The notes under the pieces were generated by a model that ran no database searches, had not been told where the DNA came from, and saw only the letters and a program-made list of their open reading frames with translations. 64,000 bases of DNA from Saururus chinensis (lineage: Eukaryota > Streptophyta > Magnoliopsida > Piperales > Saururaceae), in NCBI GenBank assembly GCA_035235625.1, contig CP141149.1, forward strand, positions 32,047,753-32,111,752. The letters run 5' to 3'. Shown here one piece after another: positions 35,071-47,790 of the stretch. The position numbers and the translations under genes were made by a program. Each line of letters starts with the position of its first letter. Position 1 is the first letter of the stretch.

Positions 35071-37119
35071 GTCTGCCATTTTTTTTATTTTCATACATGT
35101 ACTAAAATAAATTTTTTTTAAAATATTAATATAAAACGGAGGAAACATTTTTTATAAAGTTTTTATATTTTAATTGTTGCTTAATGCTTCATGAAACGTT
35201 GAGTTGTGGATTCGAGCCCCACGGTGGTCCATTCGTCATCATTTTATGCTCCCTCTATCATATTACGAAGTAAATGAAAATTAGTTTTTTTAAATCAAAT
35301 AAAATTATTAATATGGGACAATAAATATGTTATTTTTATTATTATTTTAATTTCTACTTAATACAACATAAGATATTGATATTCCAACTTCGTTGTTATT
35401 TTCCACTCCATCTCCTGTTCGACAAACCTTTACGGGTCTCACATGACAATAAAAAAATTACTTTTCATACTCTAATGAACAATTGTTATAAAATTTTCTT
35501 AAATAAAAAATAAAGTAGAAAAAAATTATCAACAAAGTTTCTATCTAAAAAAGAGGCTGGCGTCCCAAAGAAATAAGAATGATTCATTCGGTATTAGAAC
35601 ATTTGGCCCAAGCATGCTCATGGCCGGCCCACTCGCGTATTCAACTTAAGGTCCAGTAAATGCCCTCTGTGTCAGTACTTGCGTGTTAGGGCTGGGCTCA
35701 CAACTCAGGGGGCTAAACGGAACGAAGGCAGGTGCCCAATTGCCCATGCTATGAACAAAGTCCTTGAGGCTGCAACCCTTCAGAGCAACATTTTGCTATA
35801 AATAGTACGGTGCACCAAAAACTTGTGTGTTGACTACCACTTAATTATCGCTAACAAGACACCTCTGAAAATATCTCACCATTTTCGATTGAACCATCGA
35901 ATGCCTTTGCCAATTATGGCATTCATCAACGAACTTCTGATATAATGTTGGTGTACTCATAGCGATTGATTGAGGCCGAAAGTTCTTTTTTTTTCTGACC
36001 TGTTTTTCATGACCAGCTCCGTGATCAGCTGGCTTCAGGTACATGGGGGGCACTACTTCCTATCATGAGTTTCGTGCTCCAAAAACTTATGTGTTGTCTA
36101 CCACTAACAAGACGCCTCTAAAATTTTCTTTCCTGATTTTTCATGGCTAGTTCTTTGACCACCAATATATCTACATAAGCTCCGAACATGATACATAAAG
36201 GGATACCTCAGTACCCCCTTTGAGGTGCCTTTTTATGTACTTATATCCGGAGCCCTACTCTGGTCATAGAAATCGGTCATGCTAGACGCACTCATTGAAG
36301 CCGCGTCGCTGTGCTGAAAGTGACTCAACCCCTCACCCTCACCAGCTTAGGTCGTTTACAGTAACACGTACGGAACCGTTGCATAAGTCACGTGGTCTGT
36401 TTATTGTTTAGCACGTTTTAATATTTTTACGTATTTGTACATGAGAAATTTCAGGTATTAAGTTCAATTTATACGAGAAAAAGAATAAATCTTTGCACAG
36501 CGACGTGGTAGAACTGTTCTAGACACTTTCTCCTGTAACACACCCCTCTATGGCTCTACTTTCTTCCTCTCTTCCTGGCCCCTTTCTTGAGTTGCCCCTA
36601 CCCGAACGCCTCAACCAAGGCTCCATTTCTGTTGTCGCTGGCCGGGGTACAGTATTCATTGTGAGCAGAACTCTTCATCGGCATCCCTTTTCTTTGATGT
36701 GTTTGTTGCCTCCTTGGGAGTATCTTCCTCTCCTTCAGTAAAATTTTCTTTTTGGAAGAAACAAAGAGGTTTAGGTGCATGACAAGGGGCCATTAAGAAC
36801 TCCAAAAATAATAACAATCGTGGCTTATGCCAAGAATAGAGATTACATGCTACAGCAGTCCATAGGTGAAATTGGAGAAGCTGATCTTAAACAGTTCTCC
36901 ATCACATTTATGATGCAATGAAAATTTTCAAGAGATGATCTTATATGTTTTGTCCGGTCAGTGTTGAGCCAACTCTTCGGTCATATATGGGTTGGCAATT
37001 GGCATGGGGTGTTAGCAGAGACCAACATCGTTTTTTGCCCCAGTGCGGAAATCCAACGACATTAATGATCATGATTCGTTGACAGTAACTTCATTCTTAT
37101 ACTCCTACTAGCTAATGCA
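35071..37119. other. Intergenic DNA with a possible unidentified gene remnant
   Basis: 35095-35145 and 35250-35330 carry single Stowaway-like ends (ATTAATATAAAACGGAGGAA, GCTCCCTCTATCATATT). A diverged duplication (CCAAAAACTTGTGTGTTG near 35815 and CCAAAAACTTATGTGTTG near 36072) is present. A short plus-strand frame at 36550-36660 (start MALLSSSLPGPFLELPLPER) and an open stretch at 36773-36916 might be exons belonging with the terminal exon at 42853. I cannot identify the protein. Confidence 0.35.
35195..35233 (+). pseudogene. tRNA-Lys 3'-half remnant
   Basis: GTTGTGGATTCGAGCCCCAC followed by GGTGGTCC matches the T-arm and 3' acceptor strand of the intact tRNA at 34998-35070. The 5' half is not recognisable. 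Confidence 0.65.
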
Positions 37120-37124
37120 GTTTA
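37120..37124. repeat. Copia target-site duplication, left (GTTTA)
   Basis: GTTTA directly before the 5' LTR, and preceded by AATGCAG, which looks like a splice acceptor. Repeated at 42853-42857. Confidence 0.9.
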
Positions 37125-37694
37125 TGTTGTATTTTAATTGATATAAATGGTCCAGTCATTTCATTTCGACTTTTAATTAATATAAATGGTCCAGCAGTTT
37201 CGTTTTGACTTTATGGGAGCGTGTTAATGATCATAACCGATGGGTGATTTAAATCTTAGACGTTTGGTTCGTTTCGTCTTTATGAGAGCGTGTTAATGAT
37301 CATAACCGACGGAATTTGCAGAAAATGTACACACCATTTTTCTTCCTCTTCCATTGCTTTCTCTGGCTGATCACTCCTTCCATTCTCTCTGATTTTCTGA
37401 GTTTAACATTGAGCAATAGAAATCTCTGGTAGAGATCCAGTCAGTCTGATTGGAAGTGCATCATTATCCTGGCAGAGTGGTTCGTTGTATCTCGGGAACG
37501 GAACGCAATTCGCCTGTACACAGAGGGCGGCGTATCTGTTTCAAGGACAGCGTGTAACGCGCCTCGAACCGGGTTCAAACTTCTTTCTCTCTGATATTCT
37601 TATTCATATAGATGATATATGTTTATGTGAGACTGTTTGCTTTATAATTGCTTTTAGTATTCAATTACCCTCTTTTTAAGTGACAATCCTAACA
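37125..37694 (+). repeat. 5' LTR of Ty1/copia element, lacking its TATA box
   Basis: Starts TGTTGTATTTT and ends ATCCTAACA. It aligns throughout with the 3' LTR (42260-42852). It is about 23 bp shorter because the stretch holding CCTATAAATACC in the 3' LTR is missing. A sub-repeat (GGGAGCGTGTTAATGATCAT, then AACCGA) is doubled within the LTR. No standard Met-initiator primer-binding site is evident right after it. Confidence 0.93.
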
Positions 37695-37739
37695 ATCTTG
37701 AAACAGATATTGTGATTGTGTTGATTGAATATTGCAATT

Positions 37740-40700
37740 ATGGGTGTTGACAAATCTCTGAAACCTGAGAAGTTTGATGGAAAAAATTTTATGAGATGGC
37801 AGACAAAAATGAAGTTTTGGTTAACACAATTAAACATATTCTATGTGGTTTTTGATGCTATTGTTGATAAGACTGTTTCTTCTGAATCTGACAAGACGAC
37901 TAGCTTGTCTAAAATTGAAATTGATAAGACTCAGGAAAGTGAGAGATTCAAACAAGATGATGAACTATGCCATGGTCAAATTCTTAGTGTTTTGAGCAAT
38001 GAACTGTATGATTTGCATGTGAACACTAAAATTGCCAAAGAATTATGGGATACCCTTGATAAAAAATTTGGAAAAGAACATGAAGGGGAAGAAAAGTATG
38101 TTGTGGGAGAATATTTCGACTATAAGATGGTTGATAACAAATCTGTTAGAGACCAGGTAGTTGAAATACAGAATTTGGTAGCTAAGATCATTGGGAAAGG
38201 AATTCTCGTTGACGAGAGGCTCCAAGTTCCTGCTCTCATTGACAAACTACCACCCTCATGGCAGGATTTCCAAATTACCTTGAAGCACAAGAAGGACGCT
38301 ATGTCCGTTGATGACTTGATAGTGGCCATTCAAATTGAAGAGAAACACATGGGTAAGATGAAAGTCTTGTAAGGTACTTCTTCTGTGGCCAATGATAGTG
38401 CTCAAGCTAATGTGGTAGAAGGGAAACCCAAGTACTTTGATAATAAGAAGAAGAATAAGAAGTTTAAAAATCAGCCTCTCAAACATGGTTCGAATATCCA
38501 AAAAGACAAGAAGTTGAAAGTTTGCTGGGTTTGTGGGAAACCTAGACATTTTGCAAACAAGTGCGATGAGAGGAAAGGCCAGGACCATAGTCATGGTGGG
38601 GTTGCATCTTCTGCTCAGGCTAATGTGGTTATTTCAGATGACAAGTTAGTAATAACTAATTCTGAAATTAACTTGGCATGTGAATCTACCGATTGGTGGG
38701 TTGATACAGGAGCAACTGTTCACATCGGTGTTGATGTCTCTTCTATTTCTTTCTATTAGGAAGTAAAGGATAAGATAGTGACGATGGGGAACTCCTCTGT
38801 AGTTAGAGTTTATGGAGTTGGAAATGTGGACATCCGGTTTACATCGGGGAACACACTGACGCTCCATAATATGTTGCATGTGCCAAGTGTGAGGAAGAAC
38901 CTAGTTAGTGGTGTGCTTCTTAGTAAAGAAGGATATAAACTAGTGTTTGAGTCAAATAAAGTTGTAATAACTAGACATGGTTCTTTTGTTGGTAAAGGCT
39001 ATGTGTGTGATGGTCTCTTTAAATTAAATTTGGCTTCTTGTAATAACTCTTTATTTCAAGTAGATGACTCTTTAATTTGTCATGTTGATTCTTTTGATAT
39101 GTGGCATATGAGGCTAGGACATGTGAATTTTCAAATTATAAAGAGAATGGTGAATTGTGATTTGATTCATAAATTGCATGTTGAATCTCTTGATAAATGT
39201 GAAGTTTGTGTTCAAGCAAAACAACCTAGGAATCCATATAAATCTGTTGATAGATCTACATACTTGCTTGATTTAATTCACTCTGATATTTGTGAGTTGA
39301 ATGGATTATTGACTAGGGGTGGTATGAGATATTTCATTACTTTTATTGATGATTACTCAAAATTTTGTCATGTATACTTGCTTAAGTCTAAAGATGAGGC
39401 TTTTGAGAAGTTTAAGGTTTATAAGATGGAGGTTGAGAATCAAACTGAGAGGCGGATCAAGAGACTAAGGTCTGATTGTGGTGGGGAGTATTGTTCTCTT
39501 GAATTTTGCAAATTTTGTGAAGATCAAGGAATAATACATGAAACCACAACCCCTTACTCTCCTCAATCTAATGGTGTGGCTGAAAGAAAAAATAGAACTT
39601 TTATAGATGTGATAAATTATATGATTTCCTCTTTGGGTTTACCTAAAAATCTATGGGGAGAAGCAATTCTTTCAGCATGTATAATCTTAAACCGTGTGCC
39701 TCATAAAGGACAAAATGTAACCCCTTATGAATTAATGAAAGGAAGAAAACTAAGTTTAAAGTTCATTAAGGTTTGGGGATGTCTCGCTAAAGTTAAAATC
39801 TCAAATGTGAAGATGGACAAACTAGGTTCTAAAACTTATGATGCAGTGTTCATTGGTTATGCACAAAATAGCAGAGCTTATCAGTTTTTAGTAATTGGGT
39901 CTGATCGGCAGGATTATGCTCCAAATACTATTAAGGAGTCTGATAATGTAACATTCTTTGAGAATGTGTTTCCTATGAAGGAAAAGAATAAGACTATAGT
40001 GCATAAAGAAGATGACTCATCGTCTTCAACTCCTAGAATGGAAGATTCAGGAACTAATATGGAAGTTAGGAGATCTAAGAGAACTAGAATAGAGAAGGAC
40101 TTTGGGGATGACTTCTATACTTTCATGGTGGGGAATGAGGATCCTTTGACTTTAAATGAAGCTATGTTGTCTAGTGAAGCTCCTTTATGGAAGAAAGCGG
40201 TACAGAGTGAGATGGATTCAATACTTGCACATGGGACGTGGGTTCTAATGAATCTACCTCCGGGGTTTAAACCAATTGGATGCAAGTGGATTTTCAAAAG
40301 AAAATATTATCCTGATGGATCCATTGAAAAGCTAGACTAGTGGCTAAAGGATATAGTCAAAAGGAAGGTCAAGATTTCTTTGACACATATTTTCCTGTGT
40401 CCATGATAATTACAAATCGAGTGCTTCTTGCATTGGCAGCTCATTATAACCTCGAAATTCATCAAATGAATGTCAAAACAGCATTTTTAAATGGTGAATT
40501 AGAGGAGGAAATTTATATGGAGCAACCTGAAAGTTTTGTAATTCCTGGTCAAGAAAGAAAAGTATGTAAGTTAGTAAGATCTCTCTATGGTTTAAAACAG
40601 ACTCCTAAACAATGGCATCAAAGGTTTGATGATGTTCTTCTTTCTCATAACTTTGTTGTTTGTACTTCTGATAAATGCTTGTATTGGAAGTCTTTCGATC

Positions 40701-41677
40701 ACTCTTATGTAATGTTATGCTTGTATGTGGATGATATATTACTGTTTGGTGATAATGTGGATCATATCAATAAGGTTAAGGGCTTCCTTAATGAGAATTT
40801 TGATATGAAAGATTTAGGTCTTGCAAAGGTTATATTAAGCTTGAAGATTGATAGGACTTCTCAAGGAATAGTTGTGAGTCAATCACACTATGTGGAGAAA
40901 ATTCTAAAGAAGTATGACTACTTCGATAGAAAACTTGTCAATACGCCATATGATGCAAGTGTAAGACGTAAGAAAAATTATGGGGAAAGTGTATCACAAC
41001 TTAGATATTCATAGCTAATAGGAAGTTTGAGTTATCTGGCTAACTGCAGTAGACCAGATATATCCTATGCTGTGGGAAGACTAAGTAGATATACTAAAAG
41101 CCCTAATGAATCTCATTGGACTACCGTTGAGAGAGTTTTCAGATATCTGAAGGGAAGTGTAAACCACAGTTTACATTATTCTGGGTTCCCTGCTGTATTA
41201 GAAGGATACAGTAATGCAAATTGGATATCAGATTCTGATGAAACCAAGGCTACTAGTGGTTATGTGTTTACACTATGTGGTGGGGCAGTTGCATGAAAAT
41301 CTTCTAAACAAACAGTGATAACAAGGTCTACCATGGATGCAGAGTTGGTAGCTCTTGATAAAACTGGTGGAATGGGGGAATGGCTTAGGGATCTTCTGAT
41401 AGATATACCCTGGTTGAATAAGCCAATTCCTGGAATATTGATTCACTGTGATAGCCAATCAGTTCTTGATAAGGTTAAGAGTAAGAATCATAATAAGAGG
41501 TCCTCCAGGCACATTGAACTAAGGTATAAAATCTTGCGCAAGTTGACTACCTCTGGAGTCATTACCTTAAGTTTCATACGATCAGTGGATAATTTGGCTG
41601 ATTCGTTTACAAAAGGGTTGTCGGTAGGACAAATCCTTAACTCATCTAGGGGAATGGGGCTGAAAGCCTGTGATTAA
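37740..41677 (+). pseudogene. Ty1/copia gag-pol polyprotein, inactivated
   Basis: Order gag-protease-integrase-RT-RNase H, diagnostic of copia. Gag starts MGVDKSLKPEKFDGKNF. The zinc knuckle CWVCGKPRHFANKC is at 38523-38564 and the protease DTGA at about 38703. Integrase has HxxxH...CxxC (MWHMRLGH, KCEVCVQAK) and catalytic residues in HSDICELNG, RSDCGGEY and PYSPQSNGVAERKNRT. RT has YVDD at 40724-40735. RNase H reads EGYSNANW, where the family has an Asp (AAT at 41213-41215). In-frame stops are at 38370-38372, 38757-38759, 41012-41014 and 41294-41296 (TGA for Trp). A frameshift near 40335 follows a small deletion. Still largely intact, so fairly young, but not autonomous. Confidence 0.95.
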
Positions 41678-42250
41678 GTCATCGTTAATAGCAACCCAAT
41701 CTCTCTGCGTGGAGATCCCACTACAAAGATTCAATGGGTAAAAACATGTTGATGTGTGACTTGGAGATAGCACTATTAAAATTAATATGCTCATTCCTGT
41801 GATATGATGAGAGTGCTCTTAATGCATATGGAACAGGTTGACGAAAGTCTTAATGCAGTCAAGGCTTAAATAGCAGGGTATTGTGATGCATATTACCCTT
41901 GGAGGCTGTCACCTATATGAGTGCCACTGAGGTCGCAGTTAAAGAGAATGAGGGTTTGTTCTCTGATGTGCAACTCATGAAAAGATACAAGGCGCATGGC
42001 CGTAAAGCGCTACCCAGAATGATCTCGAAAAGGGAGTTATTCTAAGTGTTAGGTTTGTCAAAGCTCTTGCTTTAAGGTTCAAATTCAAGACTTAGTTCAC
42101 TTCGAACTTGTGAGAGTGGCGGCTTACCAAACTAGGTGTAGGTTCAAACCCGCAAGGTACCTATCGCTGAAAACTTGGAGTACTATTGCTCAGTGTCTCA
42201 TTTTGTGTCTTATAAAATTTTGTGTTGTGGATGTGTTTTATATCAATCAT

Positions 42251-42259
42251 GGTGGGGAT
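42251..42259 (+). promoter_or_regulatory. Polypurine tract of the copia element
   Basis: GGTGGGGAT directly before the 3' LTR, the expected place for plus-strand priming. One pyrimidine interrupts it. Confidence 0.6.
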
Positions 42260-42852
42260 TGTTGTATTTTAATTGATATAAATGGTCCAGCCGTTTCATT
42301 TCGACTTTTAATTGATATAAATGGTCCAGCAGTTTCGTTTTGACTTTATGGGAGCGTGTTAATGATCATAACCAATGGGTGATTTAAATCTTAGACGTTT
42401 CGTCCGTTTCGTCTTTATGGGAGCGTGCTAATGATCATAACCGACGAAATTTATCCTATAAATACCAGAACGAAATCAGAAAATGTACACACCATTTTTC
42501 TTCCTCTTCCATTGCTTTCTCTGGTTGATCACTCCTTCCATTCTCTCTGATTTTCTGAGTTTAACATTGAGCAATAGAAATCTCTGGTAGAGATCCAATC
42601 AGTCTGATTGGAAGTGCACCATCATCCTGGCAGAGTGGTTCGTTGTATCTCGGGAACGGAACGCAATTCGCCTGTGCATAGAGGGCGGCGTATCTGTTTC
42701 AAGGACAGCGTGTAACGTGCCTCAAACCGGGTTCAAACTTCTTTCTCTCTGATATTCTTATTCATATAGATGATACATGTTTATGTGAGACTGTTTGCTT
42801 TATAATTGCTTTTAGTATTCAATTACCCTTCTTTTAAGTGACAATCCCAACA
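42260..42852 (+). repeat. 3' LTR of the copia element, with TATA box
   Basis: 593 bp, TGTTG...CAACA. Keeps TATAAATA at 42457-42464, which the 5' LTR has lost. Followed by the right TSD GTTTA (42853-42857). Confidence 0.93.
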
Positions 42853-42957
42853 GTTTATAGACCAGAAATAAGGACACATGACAAGTTTCCAAACGTACAG
42901 ATGGTTTGGAACCCCACGCCGACGGAAGTACTTCCGCCTCTTGTTGACGAAACATAG
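42853..42957 (+). pseudogene. Possible terminal exon of an unidentified gene, separated from its acceptor by copia
   Basis: Open for 34 codons to a TAG: VYRPEIRTHDKFPNVQMVWN, then PTPTEVLPPLVDET. Without the copia element the sequence reads ...CTAATGCAG|GTTTATAGACCAG, a good splice acceptor in front of this frame. With the element present, the right GTTTA follows ...CCCAACA, not an AG. Upstream exons might be near 36550 and 36773. I do not recognise the family. It could also be an open stretch by chance. Confidence 0.4.
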
Positions 42958-44050
42958 GGAATGTATTGCAGTTTACATGTACAGAGCAATAGATTAGTTT
43001 TGATTGTTTATGACTATTGGACTATGGTATGGGCTTGGACCTGGTTTGGTCTAATGGTGTCACGGTCCGGGTGAGCCGGTATGGGCCACGAGGTCCAAGG
43101 GTGGTGGGGGCGGTTGCGCCGACCCCACATGTACTTTCGTTACACATAATTCGAGTGAGACTCATATATGTCACACATGTACACTAGACATATATCTAGA
43201 TGTGCATTTACATATTGTAGGGCCCAAATGCGCGAATTAGGTGTTGAGGGTGTGACCCGTGTGTTCAACGAGGGGTCGACCCTATCGCGGGCTTCGCCTT
43301 GTGCAGGGGGTCCAGGCCTCTGCGGGCTCTGTGTGACAGAGCCCACTCTTGTTGTATTAGACCCTCTAGGGAAACTGAGAAGGATTTTTGCAGGTTGGCC
43401 CAATTGATTCAGCCCACTCTAAAGCCCATTAAAGGATACCCAATTCAAACACCGCCTAAATAAGGAAGAAGGGTAATTAAGGGATTGAATTAAAAGAGAA
43501 TAAATGGATTTTATTTCATACCTTATTTGCTTGGGGCACCCCACCCCTTGAATTGGATCATCTTCCCAATTGGGTTTCACCCCCTCACTCTCTCTTTTCT
43601 CTTCCTTGGATTCTCCATTGGTGCGGCCTACATTTTCTTTGAGAAAAGCTGTTGGCCGCCCTCCCTCTCCCTCCTAAAAGGTGTGTTTGGCGGGTTAAAA
43701 GAAGAAGAGGGATCTCTTCCTAGGCTGGGCTGTGAAGGCTGATATCTTGGGCTGATCTTACTGAGTTTATTCATCAATCCAAACACGGTATTGAGGGATC
43801 TGCACATTAGAGAGGTAAATCTTAATCCATTCTTCTTGATCTTATTATTGATGTGAGAAGGCTAATTTGAAGAGCGTGCTAGGGCTGGATCAAGCCCAGG
43901 TCAATGTGTATCTTTCCAATATTTATATTCATATACTTGATTAGATTATATACATATTGATATTGCTAATTGTTATTAGTTTATTCTATGTATGGTGTAG
44001 ATTTATTGTAAAATTTTAAATTATATGTGCGTCACTTCCTCCACCAAGTC
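42958..44050. other. Unclassified region, perhaps LTR-derived
   Basis: TGTCACGGTCCGGG at 43058 looks like an LTR start. The region has a GC-rich part (43060-43400), a pyrimidine-rich leader-like stretch near 43580-43620 and a short frame (43527-43742) with no known domain. I could not find a matching CA end or TSD, so I do not call an element. Confidence 0.3.
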
Positions 44051-47000
44051 TTCCGCTGCTAGCCGGCCACTCTCCAACTTAAACAATTCAGCGTTGTACG
44101 TTCCTTCATATACTGTTCTTTCTCTTGTTTGTTATTTTTTATATTTTCTAAAGGGTCAAATCCTTTTCTTTCCTTGGCTGTCAGCATTAATTAATTAGGA
44201 TAACGACTTATACATGTTCTCTCAACCAAAATGATTGCTCTAAAATGCTTCTTATATAGCTTTCGTAATTGAGATGAAGAAGCCAATTAGTTGCTTAAAA
44301 TTTTAAAATGACACCAATGTGGGCCTTAGGACGTGGTGGCTATGCCCCCAGCCAAATCTTGTTAAATGCTGAAGCTTGGTTTCAACAATAAGGGCGGCCA
44401 CGCTGAGAACTTCCTCAATTTTGATTCTACAAACTATTCAGCATTCACATGACAATTTGCTTCTATTTCACCAACTAATGTCAACAAGTATTTTATTCTC
44501 TAGATTTAAGCTTATATAAACCCATTCATACCAAACAGTTCCTCTTGTTTCCTGTTAGATTAGTTAATAACTAGTATTTGTTGGCTGCAAGAGGCTGGAT
44601 TCAAATCTACAAAAATAATCCTTGGAGCTTAAAAATAGATAATGATGGTTAGACTTTGCTAATTAAAGACATTAGTTGGAGATGGGCGCAAGAGAACTTG
44701 TCATTGAAAGGCGATATACACAAAGATTTTAGGGTCTTAAGCACATACAAGTTTAATTTTTATTAAAAAAATATTTATTCCCCTTAGATAGATTCAACTT
44801 ATTGATAGGCTATATGATAAACTTCATCTCATGATACAAAAGAGCCTTCAATAATATGCAATTAACAATGTTAAATAATTTCCTTCATATTGTATGAGAA
44901 TGTGACTAAAAATTATGTTTGAAAAACATGAGAGAAGGAGAATATCACAAGAGTAAGAACAATATATTGAACAAGGTGTAATATAGGCTATTCTTTGTAA
45001 TTCAAGTGTCCAAGCCTTAGTCTCTATTTATATTCAAGATATGTGTCCCTTTATGAATATGTGTATATTTACAACCAAAGAAAGCAACAATTCCCAATAA
45101 CAACTATCCTCGATGGTTGCAACCCGTGCATAACTTTAATCTTTCATAAATCTAAAGGAGGTAACATTTCACAAAAAAGGTACAGCCCTGAGAAAATTTA
45201 TAAAATCTCTTTTAATATTTTTTAAAAATAAATACATCGAGTGATTAACCCCACCTCTTAAAGAATATGCTCAATATGTAGTGACGAAAATGGTAAACTT
45301 AGCCAAAACTTGAAAAAATTGAACATTATATATTCCACTGCTTTCTTAATATTACCCACATAATGATTTTGTTATTACCGTCATCTTTCTAATGATGTTC
45401 TCTTGACCCCAAGACTTCTTATCAAACATTGTTTATAATTTGCTTTTTAAGCATACGAAAATGGGCTGCTTAGTTAATATTAGATTCATTAATATAAGTG
45501 GTAGTAAATTAGCTAGCCATCAGTGAGTGGCCAACCATGTGAAGATGATTGAAAACATGAGGCAAATTATTAATAGAAGCTTGTCATGACTCCATATATA
45601 AAAGAACTAGCTAGGAAAACATGTGTGACATATATAATTAGGGAACCTCAAAACTTTTTTTATACAACTAATGGAACCTTCCATGTTATGGAAACAAGAG
45701 TACTACTGTTACCGTACTAAATATGGGATACCGACTACTCCAGCAATGGCGGGGGAGGGACCTAAGTCACCAACTCCCAAGGATATATAATAACTAATAC
45801 TCGCATATGATACTTTGATGATAAGACATGTTAATAATTAATTAAAGGGAAATGAAGTACATGTTCCTCCTTTGCTTTAATTAGTCTTCCACCAGACATT
45901 TGATTAGCACGCCCATTCTATCAATCATTGAATCAAGTTTCAAATATCTACAGCGCCTGAAGTATTCCGCATTCTCCTCTCCTTGATGGAGGGTTCTGGG
46001 ACCACAAGTTCAATAGGAATGGTGTTAGGTCTCTCCTACCCAAAAAAAATAAATATTAGTCTCTTCTCTATTGCTTATTGGAAGGCCTCATTGGTCAAGT
46101 CAAGACATGTTTCATAGAAATAATTCGAGCTTGGGTCACGTGAAAGTTTTGCTCCTAGCAGCTCGTAAGGATCAATCAAATCGGAAAATGTCTAACATAT
46201 TTTCTTATATGTAGCGATGCGTATAATACATGGAGTTTTGGAGACGGGTGCGAAAGAATGGAAAGAGATGAAGGCTTCATAAGTGCATGAGGGAGACACT
46301 TCAATAATGGAGGATGACTAGCACCCACCAGCTCTTAAATACAGTCGTTGTCTGCCATTGCTTTTCTTGAAGAGTCCGGAGGCGCTATTTCTGCATTAAA
46401 TTTTGGTCCAAACCTCTTGATAGACCCTTACTACCAGTTAGTCTTCACCTCAATTTAATTACCATCTACCTAATGCTGATGGCTCCATGTGTATGCATTT
46501 ACTTGTTAGGGGTGTCAAAGAGGAGTGATTTCCAGATGGGGCGGCTCGGACCTTGGGGAATTAAAACTGAACCAAGTATATAACATCGAAATCAGTTTTT
46601 TTTTTCCATTTATGAGAGCTTTCATAGCACACCATCACAGAAGAAAGAGATAGTTTCCCACTTTCTCTTTGAATTTGGTTCTGATCACCACCACATATCA
46701 TACATGCCCTAATCTCAGAACGTACAAGAGAAATCTTTCAGAAATTAAACTACCAGACACCGTAATCTGGAGTTTGTATTAAAAAAATATTCTATCATGT
46801 GTGCTTTGATTTGTGAAACTTATGCATGATTATGATGGGACTCAATACTGCATGCTTTGATTTTATCATGTAAGTGACAGTACGTAATCAAATTTCAGTT
46901 GCTTATTTAATATGTTGCTGCAAAATGCGGCATAGTTTAAACAACTTCATGCCATTTTTTCAAGCTAATGCCTTGCACCAAGTGCAATGTGCAACCCATC

Positions 47001-47669
47001 AATTAATCAGTACAATCCCTAATCATCGTCGCCGGCCTTTTTCAGCTTATACTTAATAGTTAAGACATTGGAGAATTTCCCGGAAGCTCACAGATTTCTT
47101 TCCCAAATCTTTTAGATTCTTGCTGCCTGTTGGTGAAGTTATTCATAAAAAAATACTACTGCCATTGATACTGACATGAAAATCTAGCAAACATTACACA
47201 TGACATCATTATCTTAATTGCATGCTAGCTACACCAACAAACATTTATACTTTGTTAACTTTCCCGGCTGGTTTCCGTTGCTTTCCTCATAATGTAGTTT
47301 GTGAAGCACATGGATCCGTGGCACTTGGCTACACTTCTAAGCCATATGAACACAAAGGGCCCCGTAGGAAATTAATGCAGGAGATGACTAATTACAGTTA
47401 CGAAGTACTAAACATCAACCTAGCAACAACAAAAAAACAAACAGTAAACTTCGTTGTGTGGTGGTCGTTTTTACAAACCCTATCCTAGAAGAGCAGTTTA
47501 CTGCTGCATTTTTTTTTTGGAGAAATAAAAAATTTCGTTTGGCTCAACCAAGGAAGATTGTACAGAGAAATAGAGCAATCAGTGCAACCCTCCACCAAAA
47601 GGCAAACACAAAGGCGACCGACAAAGAGCCCAAAAAAGTGAAAACTCAAACAACTGCTGTAATTTAAAC
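44051..47669. other. AT-rich intergenic DNA, nothing recognised
   Basis: Only short frames without domain similarity or splice structure, no RNA gene, no clear terminal repeats. Confidence 0.45.
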
Positions 47670-47790
47670 TAACTACAAAAAAATGACTTACAACGACGGG
47701 TAAAAACGTCGCTCAAGTCCCAAAGACCGTCGCTGTAGGTTTTACCAACGGCCAGCTACATTCGTGTAGCAGTAGTACACCTCCTGCCGG
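47670..47790. mobile_element. CACTA (En/Spm)-like terminal fragment
   Basis: AACTACAAAAAAATGAC at 47670 resembles the CACTACAAAAAAA end of plant CACTA elements. It is followed by subterminal GACGG/CGTCGCT words in both orientations (AACGACGGG, ACGTCGCTC, GACCGTCGCTGTAGG). The other end was not found and there is no transposase. Confidence 0.5.

Larger units (their letters stand above)
37125..42852 (+). mobile_element. Complete Ty1/copia retrotransposon (5728 bp)
   Basis: Two closely similar LTRs (570 and 593 bp), a perfect 5-bp TSD GTTTA, a gag-pol region with all domains, and a purine tract GGTGGGGAT before the 3' LTR. About 580 bp between the pol stop and the 3' LTR contain no recognisable gene. 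The element lies between an AATGCAG acceptor-like sequence and a short open exon. Confidence 0.95.

Noticed and set aside
35195..35233. Second functional tRNA gene
   Set aside because: Only the T-arm and 3' acceptor strand are present; no D-arm or anticodon stem can be folded.
43058..44050. Solo LTR starting TGTCACGG
   Set aside because: No matching CA end or TSD could be found; left as an unclassified region.
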